Below are positions 51,757 to 59,181 of a DNA stretch of 64,000 nt, in pieces. The stretch is from Paenibacillus sp. R14(2021). GTDB taxonomy: Bacteria > Bacillota > Bacilli > Paenibacillales > Paenibacillaceae. Where the stretch lies: contig NZ_CP080269.1 of assembly GCF_019431355.1 (NCBI RefSeq), positions 5,389,001 to 5,453,000 on the forward strand, written 5' to 3'. The notes beneath the pieces were generated by a model that saw only the letters and a list, made by a program, of their open reading frames with translations, was not told the origin of the DNA and did no database searches. The first letter of the stretch is position 1. The number at the start of each line of letters is the position of its first letter. The position numbers were made by a program, and so were the translations under genes.

Positions 51757-52605
51757 ATGACATTGAACAATCGTTCCATTGCCGACCAGACCTATACGCT
51801 GCCGGATGGTCAAGTAATCGCCTATTATGATTCAGGTTCTGCTTCCGTTTCGGCGGATACGACCCAGCATGTTATCGTACTGCTTCATGGGTTTTGCGGA
51901 AGCTCGGCGTACTGGGGGGAGCTTATTCCACTCCTATCTGGTGAAGGACGGGTAATCGCGCCGGATCTCCGCGGTCACGGCCTCAGCACCGCTCCGGATC
52001 AAGAGGCATACGAGATGGGCGATTTCGCCCGGGATCTGAAGCTTCTGCTCGGTCATTTGAATGTGTCCACTGTGCATCTGTTTGGACATTCGCTTGGGGG
52101 ATATGTATCGCTGGCGTTCGCAGAGAGCTATTCCGAGCAGCTCGACGCCCTTGGTCTTATTCATTCCACGGCTAAGGCGGACAGTGCAGCAGCGCAAGCT
52201 AACCGCGACAAGGCGGCACATGCGCTCAAGGAGGGCGGCATTCAGCCGTTCGTTGAAGGCTTGGTGCCCAAATTGTTTGCTCCCAATCACAAATCATCCA
52301 TGGCGGATCGCGTGCAAGCCATGATCGAAGCCGGTTATGAGACTTCGGCAGCCGGTGCGGCAGCCACAGCGCTTGGCATGAAGGCTCGCCCTGACCGGAC
52401 CGCTGTTCTTGACGGGCTGACGGTTCCGCTGCTGCTTATTGCAGGATCGGAAGACGGCATCATTCTGCCCGCGAACACATTCACGTCGGACGGTCCGCAG
52501 GTCAAGCAGGTGCTGCTTGAAGGCTGCGGACATATGAGCATGGTCGAGGATCCGAATAAGCTGGCCGGAGAGCTGGCGGCGTTTCTCCATTTTCATCGCG
52601 TATAA
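51757..52605 (+). CDS. Alpha/beta hydrolase
   Basis: 282 residues with L-L-H-G-F-C-G-S-S-A-Y-W (oxyanion hole), D-L-R-G-H-G-L-S, the nucleophile elbow F-G-H-S-L-G-G-Y near 112, an acid D in G-S-E-D-G-I and a terminal H in C-G-H-M-S. The triad looks complete. Substrate unknown. ATG 51757 preferred over the GTG at 51748 because of GAAGGGAAG spacing. 21 bases after yyaC. Confidence 0.9.
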   Translation: MTLNNRSIADQTYTLPDGQVIAYYDSGSASVSADTTQHVIVLLHGFCGSSAYWGELIPLLSGEGRVIAPDLRGHGLSTAPDQEAYEMGDFARDLKLLLGHLNVSTVHLFGHSLGGYVSLAFAESYSEQLDALGLIHSTAKADSAAAQANRDKAAHALKEGGIQPFVEGLVPKLFAPNHKSSMADRVQAMIEAGYETSAAGAAATALGMKARPDRTAVLDGLTVPLLLIAGSEDGIILPANTFTSDGPQVKQVLLEGCGHMSMVEDPNKLAGELAAFLHFHRV

Positions 52606-52647
52606 TCGAGCAGCTGGTCAGCATGGCCCGGGAGGAGAGGAAGTCAC

Positions 52648-53304
52648 ATGTTTCAACGTGATTTTTTTATGAGAATGATTGAACAGATGGGGGAAGCTGC
52701 GGGCGTGGTCATGGGGCTTCGCCAGCAGAAGAAGAATGAAGAGGCGCTGCAGGTAATCGACGACTTGCTGGATCGGCAGTTCCGGATGAACGGGAAGCTG
52801 ATTCGCCAGCTGTCGGATGCGGACCTTGTCCGGATGATGACGACGAACGGGGTCGTGGAAACGACCAATTTGCATGCAGTTGCGCTGCTTCTTAAGCAAG
52901 AGGCGGACATTCTGGATGATCTTAGCCGTCAGGACCAGGCTTATCCGCTGCATTTGAAGGCCTTCCATCTATTCATGCGCCTCGCGCTGCTGGATGCGCC
53001 GGCGATGCTGCGGACGCCATCGGAGGAAGCGGCTGATATGGCCTCGAAGCTGCACGAATACGAGCTGCCCCAGGCGACGAAGCTGCTGATGTGGGAATGG
53101 TATGAGGGCGACCGGCGCTATGACGAAGCCGAGAATATGCTGCACGAGCTGCTGGAGGACGGAGCGATCCCTGCCGAAGAGGCGGTTGAATTCTACCGCA
53201 GATTGCTGCTGCTTCCCGATGAATCGCTGCAGGCAGGCGGACTTCCGAGGGAGGAAGTCACGGAAGGTCTAGATCGAATCAAGCAGAATATCGAAATGAT
53301 GTAG
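52648..53304 (+). CDS. Conserved hypothetical protein (DUF6483-like)
   Basis: 218 residues, wholly alpha-helical by pattern, starting M-F-Q-R-D-F-F-M-R-M-I-E-Q-M. It includes A-L-Q-V-I-D-D-L-L and W-E-W-Y-E-G-D-R-R-Y-D-E-A-E-N-M-L-H-E-L-L, a tetratricopeptide-like repeat. I associate it with a Firmicute family annotated DUF6483, function unknown. Good GGAGAGG ribosome site; 17 bases before the methyltransferase gene. Confidence 0.75.
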   Translation: MFQRDFFMRMIEQMGEAAGVVMGLRQQKKNEEALQVIDDLLDRQFRMNGKLIRQLSDADLVRMMTTNGVVETTNLHAVALLLKQEADILDDLSRQDQAYPLHLKAFHLFMRLALLDAPAMLRTPSEEAADMASKLHEYELPQATKLLMWEWYEGDRRYDEAENMLHELLEDGAIPAEEAVEFYRRLLLLPDESLQAGGLPREEVTEGLDRIKQNIEMM

Positions 53305-53321
53305 GAGATGAACGAGAATAG

Positions 53322-54521
53322 ATGGACAGCAAGGAGCAATGGCAGACGGATCTTATGCAATGGGTATCGGAAGGGGAATTAAGAGGCGCGACGTTCAGCC
53401 AGCTTCGCCGCAAGGATGGTCAAATTCCGTCCAAAACGGTCATTCGCCCGATCGCGCTCAAGGGCGCGCTGCATTATCAGTTTCAATACTATATCGATAA
53501 CAAAGTAACGCACGAGAATATTCCGCAGGGCGAAGCGGGAGCGCGAATGGTCGCATGGCTCACGGAAAACTACCGTCAGGCGCTGCTGAAGACAGACGCA
53601 GAGGACGTTCAGCTGCTGTTCTCGAAGAAGGGGAAGGCGACCGTATTGAGCAAGCCTTCTTCCTTGCCGTCAGGAACGCGGAAGGACGAGCTGTCGCATA
53701 ACCGCCAGAAGCAGCGCGTCGTACAGGAAGGCGAGGCCGCGCCGTTCATGGTGGAGCTTGGCATCATGACAAAGGACGGCCAGGTGATTGCGAAGAAACA
53801 GGATAAGTTCCGCCAAATCAACCGCTTTCTTGAAATGGTTACGGACGTGCTTCCCTATTTGCCGGCTGACCGCGAAATCACGATCGTCGATTTCGGCTGC
53901 GGCAAGTCGTATTTGACCTTCGCGCTCTATCATTTGCTTGCCGTTAAGCAGCAGCGCCCGATATCCGTCGTCGGCTTGGATTTGAAGGCGGACGTCATCG
54001 CGTTCTGCTCGGAGCTGGCGCAGAAGCTCGGCTACGACCGTCTTCGTTTTCAAGTCGGCGATATTGCCGAGTACAAGGAGCAGACGGAAGTCGATATGGT
54101 CGTGACGCTTCATGCCTGCGATACGGCTACGGACGCCGCGCTGGTGAAGGCCGTGGAGTGGGGGGCTTCCGTCATCCTGTCGGTGCCTTGCTGCCAGCAT
54201 GAGCTGTTCAAACAGATCGAGAACGACGCCATGAAACCGCTGCTAACGCATGGCTTGCTCAAAGAGCGGTTCACTGCGCTTGCCACGGACGCGATTCGTT
54301 CCCAGCTTCTGGAGGTGCTTGGCTATCGGACGCAGCTGCTGGAGTTTATCGACCCGGAGCATACGCCGAAGAATATGCTGATTCGGGCTGTCAAGTCGAT
54401 CGGGGGAAATACAGAAGCATCCAGAAAATGGAGCGAGTATGAGGCGTTTCGGAATATGCTGCAGGTTTCGCCATACTTGGAACGGGCATTGGAAGAACGG
54501 CTCCAGCTCGCGATAAAATGA
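53322..54521 (+). CDS. Class I SAM-dependent methyltransferase
   Basis: 399 residues. An N-terminal domain (about 1-150) precedes the Rossmann fold, whose motif I is V-D-F-G-C-G-K-S-Y-L-T-F near 187 and post-I V-V-G-L-D-L-K-A-D; motif IV reads L-H-A-C-D-T-A-T-D and then S-V-P-C-C-Q-H-E. This C-C-Q-H pattern fits the Methyltransf_32/METTL25-like group. The substrate is unknown, probably RNA or protein. The ATG at 53322 lies 14 bases after AGGAG. Confidence 0.82.
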   Translation: MDSKEQWQTDLMQWVSEGELRGATFSQLRRKDGQIPSKTVIRPIALKGALHYQFQYYIDNKVTHENIPQGEAGARMVAWLTENYRQALLKTDAEDVQLLFSKKGKATVLSKPSSLPSGTRKDELSHNRQKQRVVQEGEAAPFMVELGIMTKDGQVIAKKQDKFRQINRFLEMVTDVLPYLPADREITIVDFGCGKSYLTFALYHLLAVKQQRPISVVGLDLKADVIAFCSELAQKLGYDRLRFQVGDIAEYKEQTEVDMVVTLHACDTATDAALVKAVEWGASVILSVPCCQHELFKQIENDAMKPLLTHGLLKERFTALATDAIRSQLLEVLGYRTQLLEFIDPEHTPKNMLIRAVKSIGGNTEASRKWSEYEAFRNMLQVSPYLERALEERLQLAIK

Positions 54522-54545
54522 TGTTAAATAAGGTTACAACTGTTG

Positions 54546-54575
54546 TTGTCGAATATTAAATCTGTGTGATAGAAT
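54546..54575 (+). promoter_or_regulatory. Promoter of the c-di-GMP gene block
   Basis: TTGTCG (54546-54551), an 18-base spacer and TAGAAT (54570-54575), about 70 bases before the first GGDEF gene. Confidence 0.5.
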
Positions 54576-54645
54576 AGAGTGGAAATATGCAGATTGTCCC
54601 AGGCCTTTTTTCATAGAAAACTATAGATTGATTTGGGTGGAGCAC

Positions 54646-56316
54646 ATGGGACTTACGACAGGGCTGGATCTAGGCCTTCTACTTTTTTTGTTCACCTTAT
54701 TCATTTATGTTTTTGCAAGAAACGTCATTACTGCGCAGTATAAAGTGTATCTGCTCTTTCACTTCTTCATGATGGTTTGGCCTTTTGGCCAGATCGGTGT
54801 CCACACCATAGATAATCCTCACCTTCAGATTGTCTTCATCACCATTTCCTTTGTTGGTTTATCGATGCTCGGGTTTGGCTGGCTGCTGTTTACGAATTTT
54901 TTAGTAGATACGTCCTACAAGCCGAGACGAAACGTAGTTTTGAGCATGCTTACACCTTCGTTGCTCTTGTCGATCGGGATGATCTGGAACCCTGCCAATT
55001 TGTTCGTCGCGCCTGTTAAAGGCGGCTATCTTGAGCGGGAATACGGGCCTATTTTTTGGGCGATGGTCATTTTGTTATTATCTTATTACGTATACTCGCT
55101 GCACCATCTGTGGACTGCTTATCTTGCCAAAAAGCCGGTGTATGAGAAGGCGCGGATCGCGAATGCGCTTGTCGGCCTGATTATCATGAGCACGATGCCG
55201 CTTCTGGATCTGCTGCTGAACGTAATCTTGGATCGCTGGCTGCCTGTTATACCGGGACTGACCTCGCTTGGGATTGTGCTGTCAGACCTGTATTTCGTAC
55301 TCTCGCTGCAGAAGCATCGCTCGCTGGATATTGTTAAAGTCGCGCAGCAGGATGTCTTCAATACGCTCTCTGTGGGCATTATCGTTCTGGATGAGCATGA
55401 GATGGTCATTGAACTGAACAGCAATGTCAGTCCGAATCTGCATATCGCTGTCGGAGACTCCTTCAATATGGAGAAGCTGCTTCTTGGGTACTCGCTCGAG
55501 AAGGGCAGGGAGGAAGAGCTGCTGCTGAAATATCGAACGGAGCCTTCAGAGCGCATCACGACGGAGCTGATTATTGATCAGGGCGATTCGGTCTATCAAT
55601 ATCTGTCGATGAAAGCGGCGCCAGTGATGATGAGCGGGAACCGGATCGGTAAAGTTATCACGCTTCAGGACATCTCGGAATTGAAAACGCATATTCTCAA
55701 ATCGCAAGAGCATAATACATCGCTACAAGAGCGTAACCGCGCTTTGATTTATATGCAGGACGAGCTATTTCAAGCCAACCGTAAGCTGGAACAAATGGCG
55801 ATTACGGACAGCTTGACCGGTTGCTTCAACCGTAGATTTCTCATGCAGCAGCTGGAGCATGAGGTACTGACTAATTTAAGGTACAAAATTCCATTTGCTT
55901 TGTTTTTGTTTGACATTGATTTGTTCAAACTTGTCAATGATACGTATGGGCATATCATCGGAGATGAGGTCATCCGCCAAACAGCCGAGGTGGTCAAGGC
56001 CGCGTTGCGGCGCACGGACATCCTGGCACGGTACGGCGGCGAGGAATTTTCCGTTTACTTACCGCATACGAACCGGGAACAGGCTGAGGTACTGGCGCAG
56101 CGGATTCGCGAGGTTGTAGAATCCAACGAAATCGCCACTGGCTTAGGTCTGCCTTCGGTGTCAGTAACGATCAGTATGGGCATGCATGTCATTGATGAAC
56201 AGAGCGAAATGAGAATGGAAGATGTAAAGAGTTATTTGCGAGACCTATTTGCTAAAGTGGATACCGCCTTGTACAGAGCCAAGGATAACGGACGAAACCG
56301 TGTGGTCAATCTATAG
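54646..56316 (+). CDS. Membrane diguanylate cyclase (7TM, PAS, GGDEF)
   Basis: Makes c-di-GMP from GTP. Seven to eight TM segments fill about 1-225 (histidine-kinase-type 7TM sensor). A PAS-like domain (V-F-N-T-L-S-V-G-I-I-V-L-D) spans about 235-350, a coiled coil follows, and GGDEF starts at T-D-S-L-T-G-C-F-N-R-R-F. The active loop is R-Y-G-G-E-E-F (about 463-469), with R-R-T-D five residues upstream, so the product-inhibition I-site is intact. ATG 54646 is preferred over TTG 54628 because GGTGGAG lies just before it. 556 residues. First gene of the signalling operon. Confidence 0.92.
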   Translation: MGLTTGLDLGLLLFLFTLFIYVFARNVITAQYKVYLLFHFFMMVWPFGQIGVHTIDNPHLQIVFITISFVGLSMLGFGWLLFTNFLVDTSYKPRRNVVLSMLTPSLLLSIGMIWNPANLFVAPVKGGYLEREYGPIFWAMVILLLSYYVYSLHHLWTAYLAKKPVYEKARIANALVGLIIMSTMPLLDLLLNVILDRWLPVIPGLTSLGIVLSDLYFVLSLQKHRSLDIVKVAQQDVFNTLSVGIIVLDEHEMVIELNSNVSPNLHIAVGDSFNMEKLLLGYSLEKGREEELLLKYRTEPSERITTELIIDQGDSVYQYLSMKAAPVMMSGNRIGKVITLQDISELKTHILKSQEHNTSLQERNRALIYMQDELFQANRKLEQMAITDSLTGCFNRRFLMQQLEHEVLTNLRYKIPFALFLFDIDLFKLVNDTYGHIIGDEVIRQTAEVVKAALRRTDILARYGGEEFSVYLPHTNREQAEVLAQRIREVVESNEIATGLGLPSVSVTISMGMHVIDEQSEMRMEDVKSYLRDLFAKVDTALYRAKDNGRNRVVNL

Positions 56317-56334
56317 TAGAAGGGGGACAGCGAT

Positions 56335-57021
56335 ATGTCAGTCAACGGACGCCTGGTGGCAGGCGCTGCAGCATTGATAACGACAGCAGCGACAGCAGGG
56401 TTATGCTACATGACGGCTATTGGACATTCGCTGTTTTCTGTTCAGCTCGGCGTAGTTGTTTTCGCGTCGAGCATGCTTACCGGGGGATGGATGCTCGGAC
56501 GCAAATATGACCGGTTGAAGGAAGAGTCGACGATTGACTGCTTGACTAACGTGTATAACCGCAGATTCATTGAAGTGAATTTCAATAAACTGCTGAAGCA
56601 AGCGGAACGTAAACGCAAGAAAATGACCATTATACTGCTTGACGTGAATGACTTTAAGGAAGTAAATGATCGATTCGGGCATCTGCAAGGCGATAAGGCG
56701 CTTGCCTTGATTGCGGAGACGCTGCGAAATTGTTCGGAACGCGGCGAAATTGCAGGCAGATGGGGCGGAGACGAATTCATTTTGATCTGTCCGTATGCCG
56801 ACGACAAAGGAATCGAACGAATAACGAAACGAATTCATGAGCAGCTGCTGAGTGTTTCAAGACGATCCGGACTTCGCTTGTCAGTCTCGGTGGGCTCCGC
56901 GTCTTTCCCTGAACATGGCGGGAATCTAGCTCAGCTGACCTTGGCTGCAGACACGAGAATGTACGCGGATAAGTATGTACGCAAAGTGCAAGAAACCGAA
57001 CCGGCAGCGCTGCAAGCATGA
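56335..57021 (+). CDS. Small membrane GGDEF protein
   Basis: 228 residues: two TM segments (about 8-25 and 33-52), then GGDEF with D-C-L-T-N-V-Y-N-R-R-F, L-D-V-N-D-F-K-E-V-N-D-R-F-G-H and the active loop R-W-G-G-D-E-F (142-148). The position of the I-site reads E-R-G-E instead of R-x-x-D, so allosteric inhibition is probably lost. It could be an unregulated cyclase. 18 bases after the first cyclase gene. Confidence 0.9.
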   Translation: MSVNGRLVAGAAALITTAATAGLCYMTAIGHSLFSVQLGVVVFASSMLTGGWMLGRKYDRLKEESTIDCLTNVYNRRFIEVNFNKLLKQAERKRKKMTIILLDVNDFKEVNDRFGHLQGDKALALIAETLRNCSERGEIAGRWGGDEFILICPYADDKGIERITKRIHEQLLSVSRRSGLRLSVSVGSASFPEHGGNLAQLTLAADTRMYADKYVRKVQETEPAALQA

Positions 57022-57048
57022 AGCAAGCGATAAAGGCGGGATACACCA

Positions 57049-58131
57049 ATGAGAAAAGTTCACATCAATTCCGTTGCCCCTGGAGATAAGCTGGCCCGCC
57101 CTATTCTGCAAGAAAATGGAAACGTACTGCTTGGCGCCGGCGTGGAATTGAGCCAGCGATTCATTGACAGGCTGGCTGGTCTGGGCATAGATAACGTATA
57201 CATTGATGATCCTCTCTCTGAGGGACTGGAGCCGACGGAAGCCATTCAGGATGACACGCGAAAATCGGCTTCCGCGAACATTTTCAAGACGATGAATACA
57301 TTGATGGATCAGCCTCAAATCAAGGGAAGGACGATAGCGCCGGAGCTTGGCCGAACATTTCGGAAGGTGTTTGGCGATATCGTGCAGGATCTCGTCAGGC
57401 GCGAGGATATGATGGTCAGCCTTACCAATATCCATGTGGCCGACAGCTACCTGTTCAACCACTCTTTGAATGTTGCGATATTCGCGGGTATTATGGGCCT
57501 AGCTAAAGGCTATAACCGCAATCAGCTTGAAGAGCTCGGGATGGGCGCACTGCTCTTCGATATCGGCATGACGAAGCTCCCGAAGGAGCTGCTCGCGAAG
57601 AACAGCGTATACACGCCGGCCGAACGGAACCAGATGGAGAAGCATACGGAAGAAGGCTTCAACATCATCCGGGCGCAGCATGACATTTCATTGCTCTCAG
57701 CCCATTGCGCGTTTCAGCATCATGAACGCTATGATGGCTCGGGCTATCCGCGTAAGCTGAAGCGAGACGAGATACATGAATATGCGCAAATTATCGGAAT
57801 TGCGGACGTGTTTGACGCCCTGACTTCCAACAGACCGTACCGTAAACGGTTTACGCCTTCGGAAGCGATTGAGTTTTTGTTTGCTGCCGGCAATACGTAT
57901 TTTGATCTGGACCTCATAAAGATGTTCTGCAAGCATATTTCGATCTACCCCGTGGCGACTACGGTGCTGCTCAGCACAGGTCAAATTGGTGTTGTAGCGC
58001 TGAATAACCAGCTCGCCGTTCATCGTCCTGTCGTACGCATTATTAGGGAGCCTGACGGAGCACCGCCGAAGGCTGCGTATCAAATTGATTTGAAGGACGA
58101 GCACAGCCTTATGATTGTCAAGGAAGTGTAG
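57049..58131 (+). CDS. HD-GYP domain protein with altered metal dyad
   Basis: 360 residues. HD-GYP phosphodiesterases degrade c-di-GMP. F-N-H-S-L-N-V-A, the C-terminal H-H-E-R-Y-D-G-S-G-Y-P (224-234) and A-D-V-F-D-A-L-T-S-N-R-P-Y are typical. However the metal motif, normally L-L-H-D-I-G-K, reads L-L-F-D-I-G-M-T-K here (168-176): Phe replaces the HD histidine and Met the lysine. The protein may bind c-di-GMP or partners rather than cleave it. The ATG follows GGCGGG, 27 bases after the GGDEF gene. No membrane segment. Confidence 0.9.
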   Translation: MRKVHINSVAPGDKLARPILQENGNVLLGAGVELSQRFIDRLAGLGIDNVYIDDPLSEGLEPTEAIQDDTRKSASANIFKTMNTLMDQPQIKGRTIAPELGRTFRKVFGDIVQDLVRREDMMVSLTNIHVADSYLFNHSLNVAIFAGIMGLAKGYNRNQLEELGMGALLFDIGMTKLPKELLAKNSVYTPAERNQMEKHTEEGFNIIRAQHDISLLSAHCAFQHHERYDGSGYPRKLKRDEIHEYAQIIGIADVFDALTSNRPYRKRFTPSEAIEFLFAAGNTYFDLDLIKMFCKHISIYPVATTVLLSTGQIGVVALNNQLAVHRPVVRIIREPDGAPPKAAYQIDLKDEHSLMIVKEV

Positions 58132-58171
58132 ATCATCTGGACCAACGTCATCCACAACTTCATAGTCATCG

Positions 58172-58260
58172 ATACTAGCAAACTTGCCGAAAGGCAGGGA
58201 CGCAAAGCCATAGGGTCTAATGTTCGCTTGAAACGAACGAATGACAGCCTGGCTGCCGAA
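58172..58260 (+). ncRNA. Cyclic-di-GMP-I (GEMM-I) riboswitch
   Basis: GCAAAC (58178-58183), TTGCC-GAAA-GGCA with the GNRA tetraloop (58185-58196), then GGGACGCAAAGCCA (58197-58210), and a GCC.../...GGC stem with a tetraloop-receptor-like GGGTCTAA. These are the diagnostic pieces of the class I c-di-GMP aptamer. It lies 90 bases before a PilZ gene, directly after the HD-GYP gene. Confidence 0.93.
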
Positions 58261-58291
58261 ATGCAAGCCTGGAGTCATCCAGGTCTACAGG

Positions 58292-58325
58292 AAGCGGATC
58301 CATGTTACAGAGGGAGCGCTTTTTT
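58292..58325 (+). terminator. Expression-platform terminator of the riboswitch
   Basis: AAGCG pairs with CGCTT around a 20-base loop (extra CC/GG inside), followed by TTTTT. A second stem CCTGGA-gtca-TCCAGG (58268-58283) links it to the aptamer, so transcription termination is the likely switch. Whether ligand turns it on or off cannot be read safely. Confidence 0.6.
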
Positions 58326-58348
58326 CATGTGAAGGAGGGGAATGCCGC

Positions 58349-59068
58349 ATGTCTGCCATGTATGCACGGAAGGACAATTATGGGGCGGACAAGCCCGCGT
58401 TTCAAACGAAGGCGCTGCTCCACAGCCGAACAGTTGTCGAACGAGAAGGCTATGTATCAACGGGTATTTTGACCTATATCGAAGGCGACATGATGGAAAT
58501 TGAAATGTCGGAATTCAAGAGCTTCGAACTGGGTGATCCCGTGAAGCTGACCTTGTATACGTCGGTCGGCATTCACCGGCTGCAATCTACGGTCATTGCG
58601 AAAGCAGAAGGAGCCATCGCCCTTCTCTTCCCGTCTCGCGCCTTCGCGGGACATGAAGAGAAGCGGGAGTCGCAGCGGCTTCAGGTCGCCCTCTCGGGCA
58701 AGCTGAGGCGTACGATTTCCCGCAAGGTCGAGACGTCCGATCTGGAACAAGTCATGATCGCGGCGCAGGATCAGTTCGAGCTGAGCGCGAGCAACTTGAG
58801 CGAATCCGGTATCGGCTTTCGCATCTCGGCGGGTCCGTATATGAATGCGGGAGAAGTTGTGGGTGTCACGCTTGATTTAGGAGCGCCTTTCGAAGCTAAA
58901 CTGGAGATCATTCGAAAGGACGAGAGCGGCATTGTAAAGTTCTACGGAGCCCGTTTCCTGGAGCTGGATGAACAGCATCGGAGGACGCTTCGTGCGTACC
59001 TGCTTCGTCAACAAGTGGAAGCTTACTTTAAGCTAAAGCAGCAGGGCGGGAAGGAGCAGCGCAAGTAG
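58349..59068 (+). CDS. PilZ-domain c-di-GMP receptor under riboswitch control
   Basis: 239 residues from ATG 58349, with GAAGGAGGGG nine bases upstream; the long frame from 58241 runs through the riboswitch and is not real. The N-terminal 90 residues match the YcgR/YpfA-type domain by pattern (L-H-S-R-T-V-V-E-R-E-G-Y-V-S-T-G). The PilZ domain has R-E-S-Q-R (106-110) and N-L-S-E-S-G (near 152), so both ligand motifs are intact. It closes the cyclase, HD-GYP and receptor cluster. A flagellar-brake or EPS role is possible. Confidence 0.9.
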   Translation: MSAMYARKDNYGADKPAFQTKALLHSRTVVEREGYVSTGILTYIEGDMMEIEMSEFKSFELGDPVKLTLYTSVGIHRLQSTVIAKAEGAIALLFPSRAFAGHEEKRESQRLQVALSGKLRRTISRKVETSDLEQVMIAAQDQFELSASNLSESGIGFRISAGPYMNAGEVVGVTLDLGAPFEAKLEIIRKDESGIVKFYGARFLELDEQHRRTLRAYLLRQQVEAYFKLKQQGGKEQRK

Positions 59069-59084
59069 TACGATAATCATTGAA

Positions 59085-59125
59085 GAAGGCGTGCATCGGA
59101 AAACCCGGGCATCGCCTTCTTTTTT
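59085..59125 (+). terminator. Terminator of the PilZ gene
   Basis: GAAGGCG-tGC pairs with GC-at-CGCCTTC, followed by TTTTTT. Confidence 0.85.
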
Positions 59126-59181
59126 ACTGCCAATCGGGCAATAATGGCAATAGAGCTTACGTTAGGAAAGCAGGGGACGGC

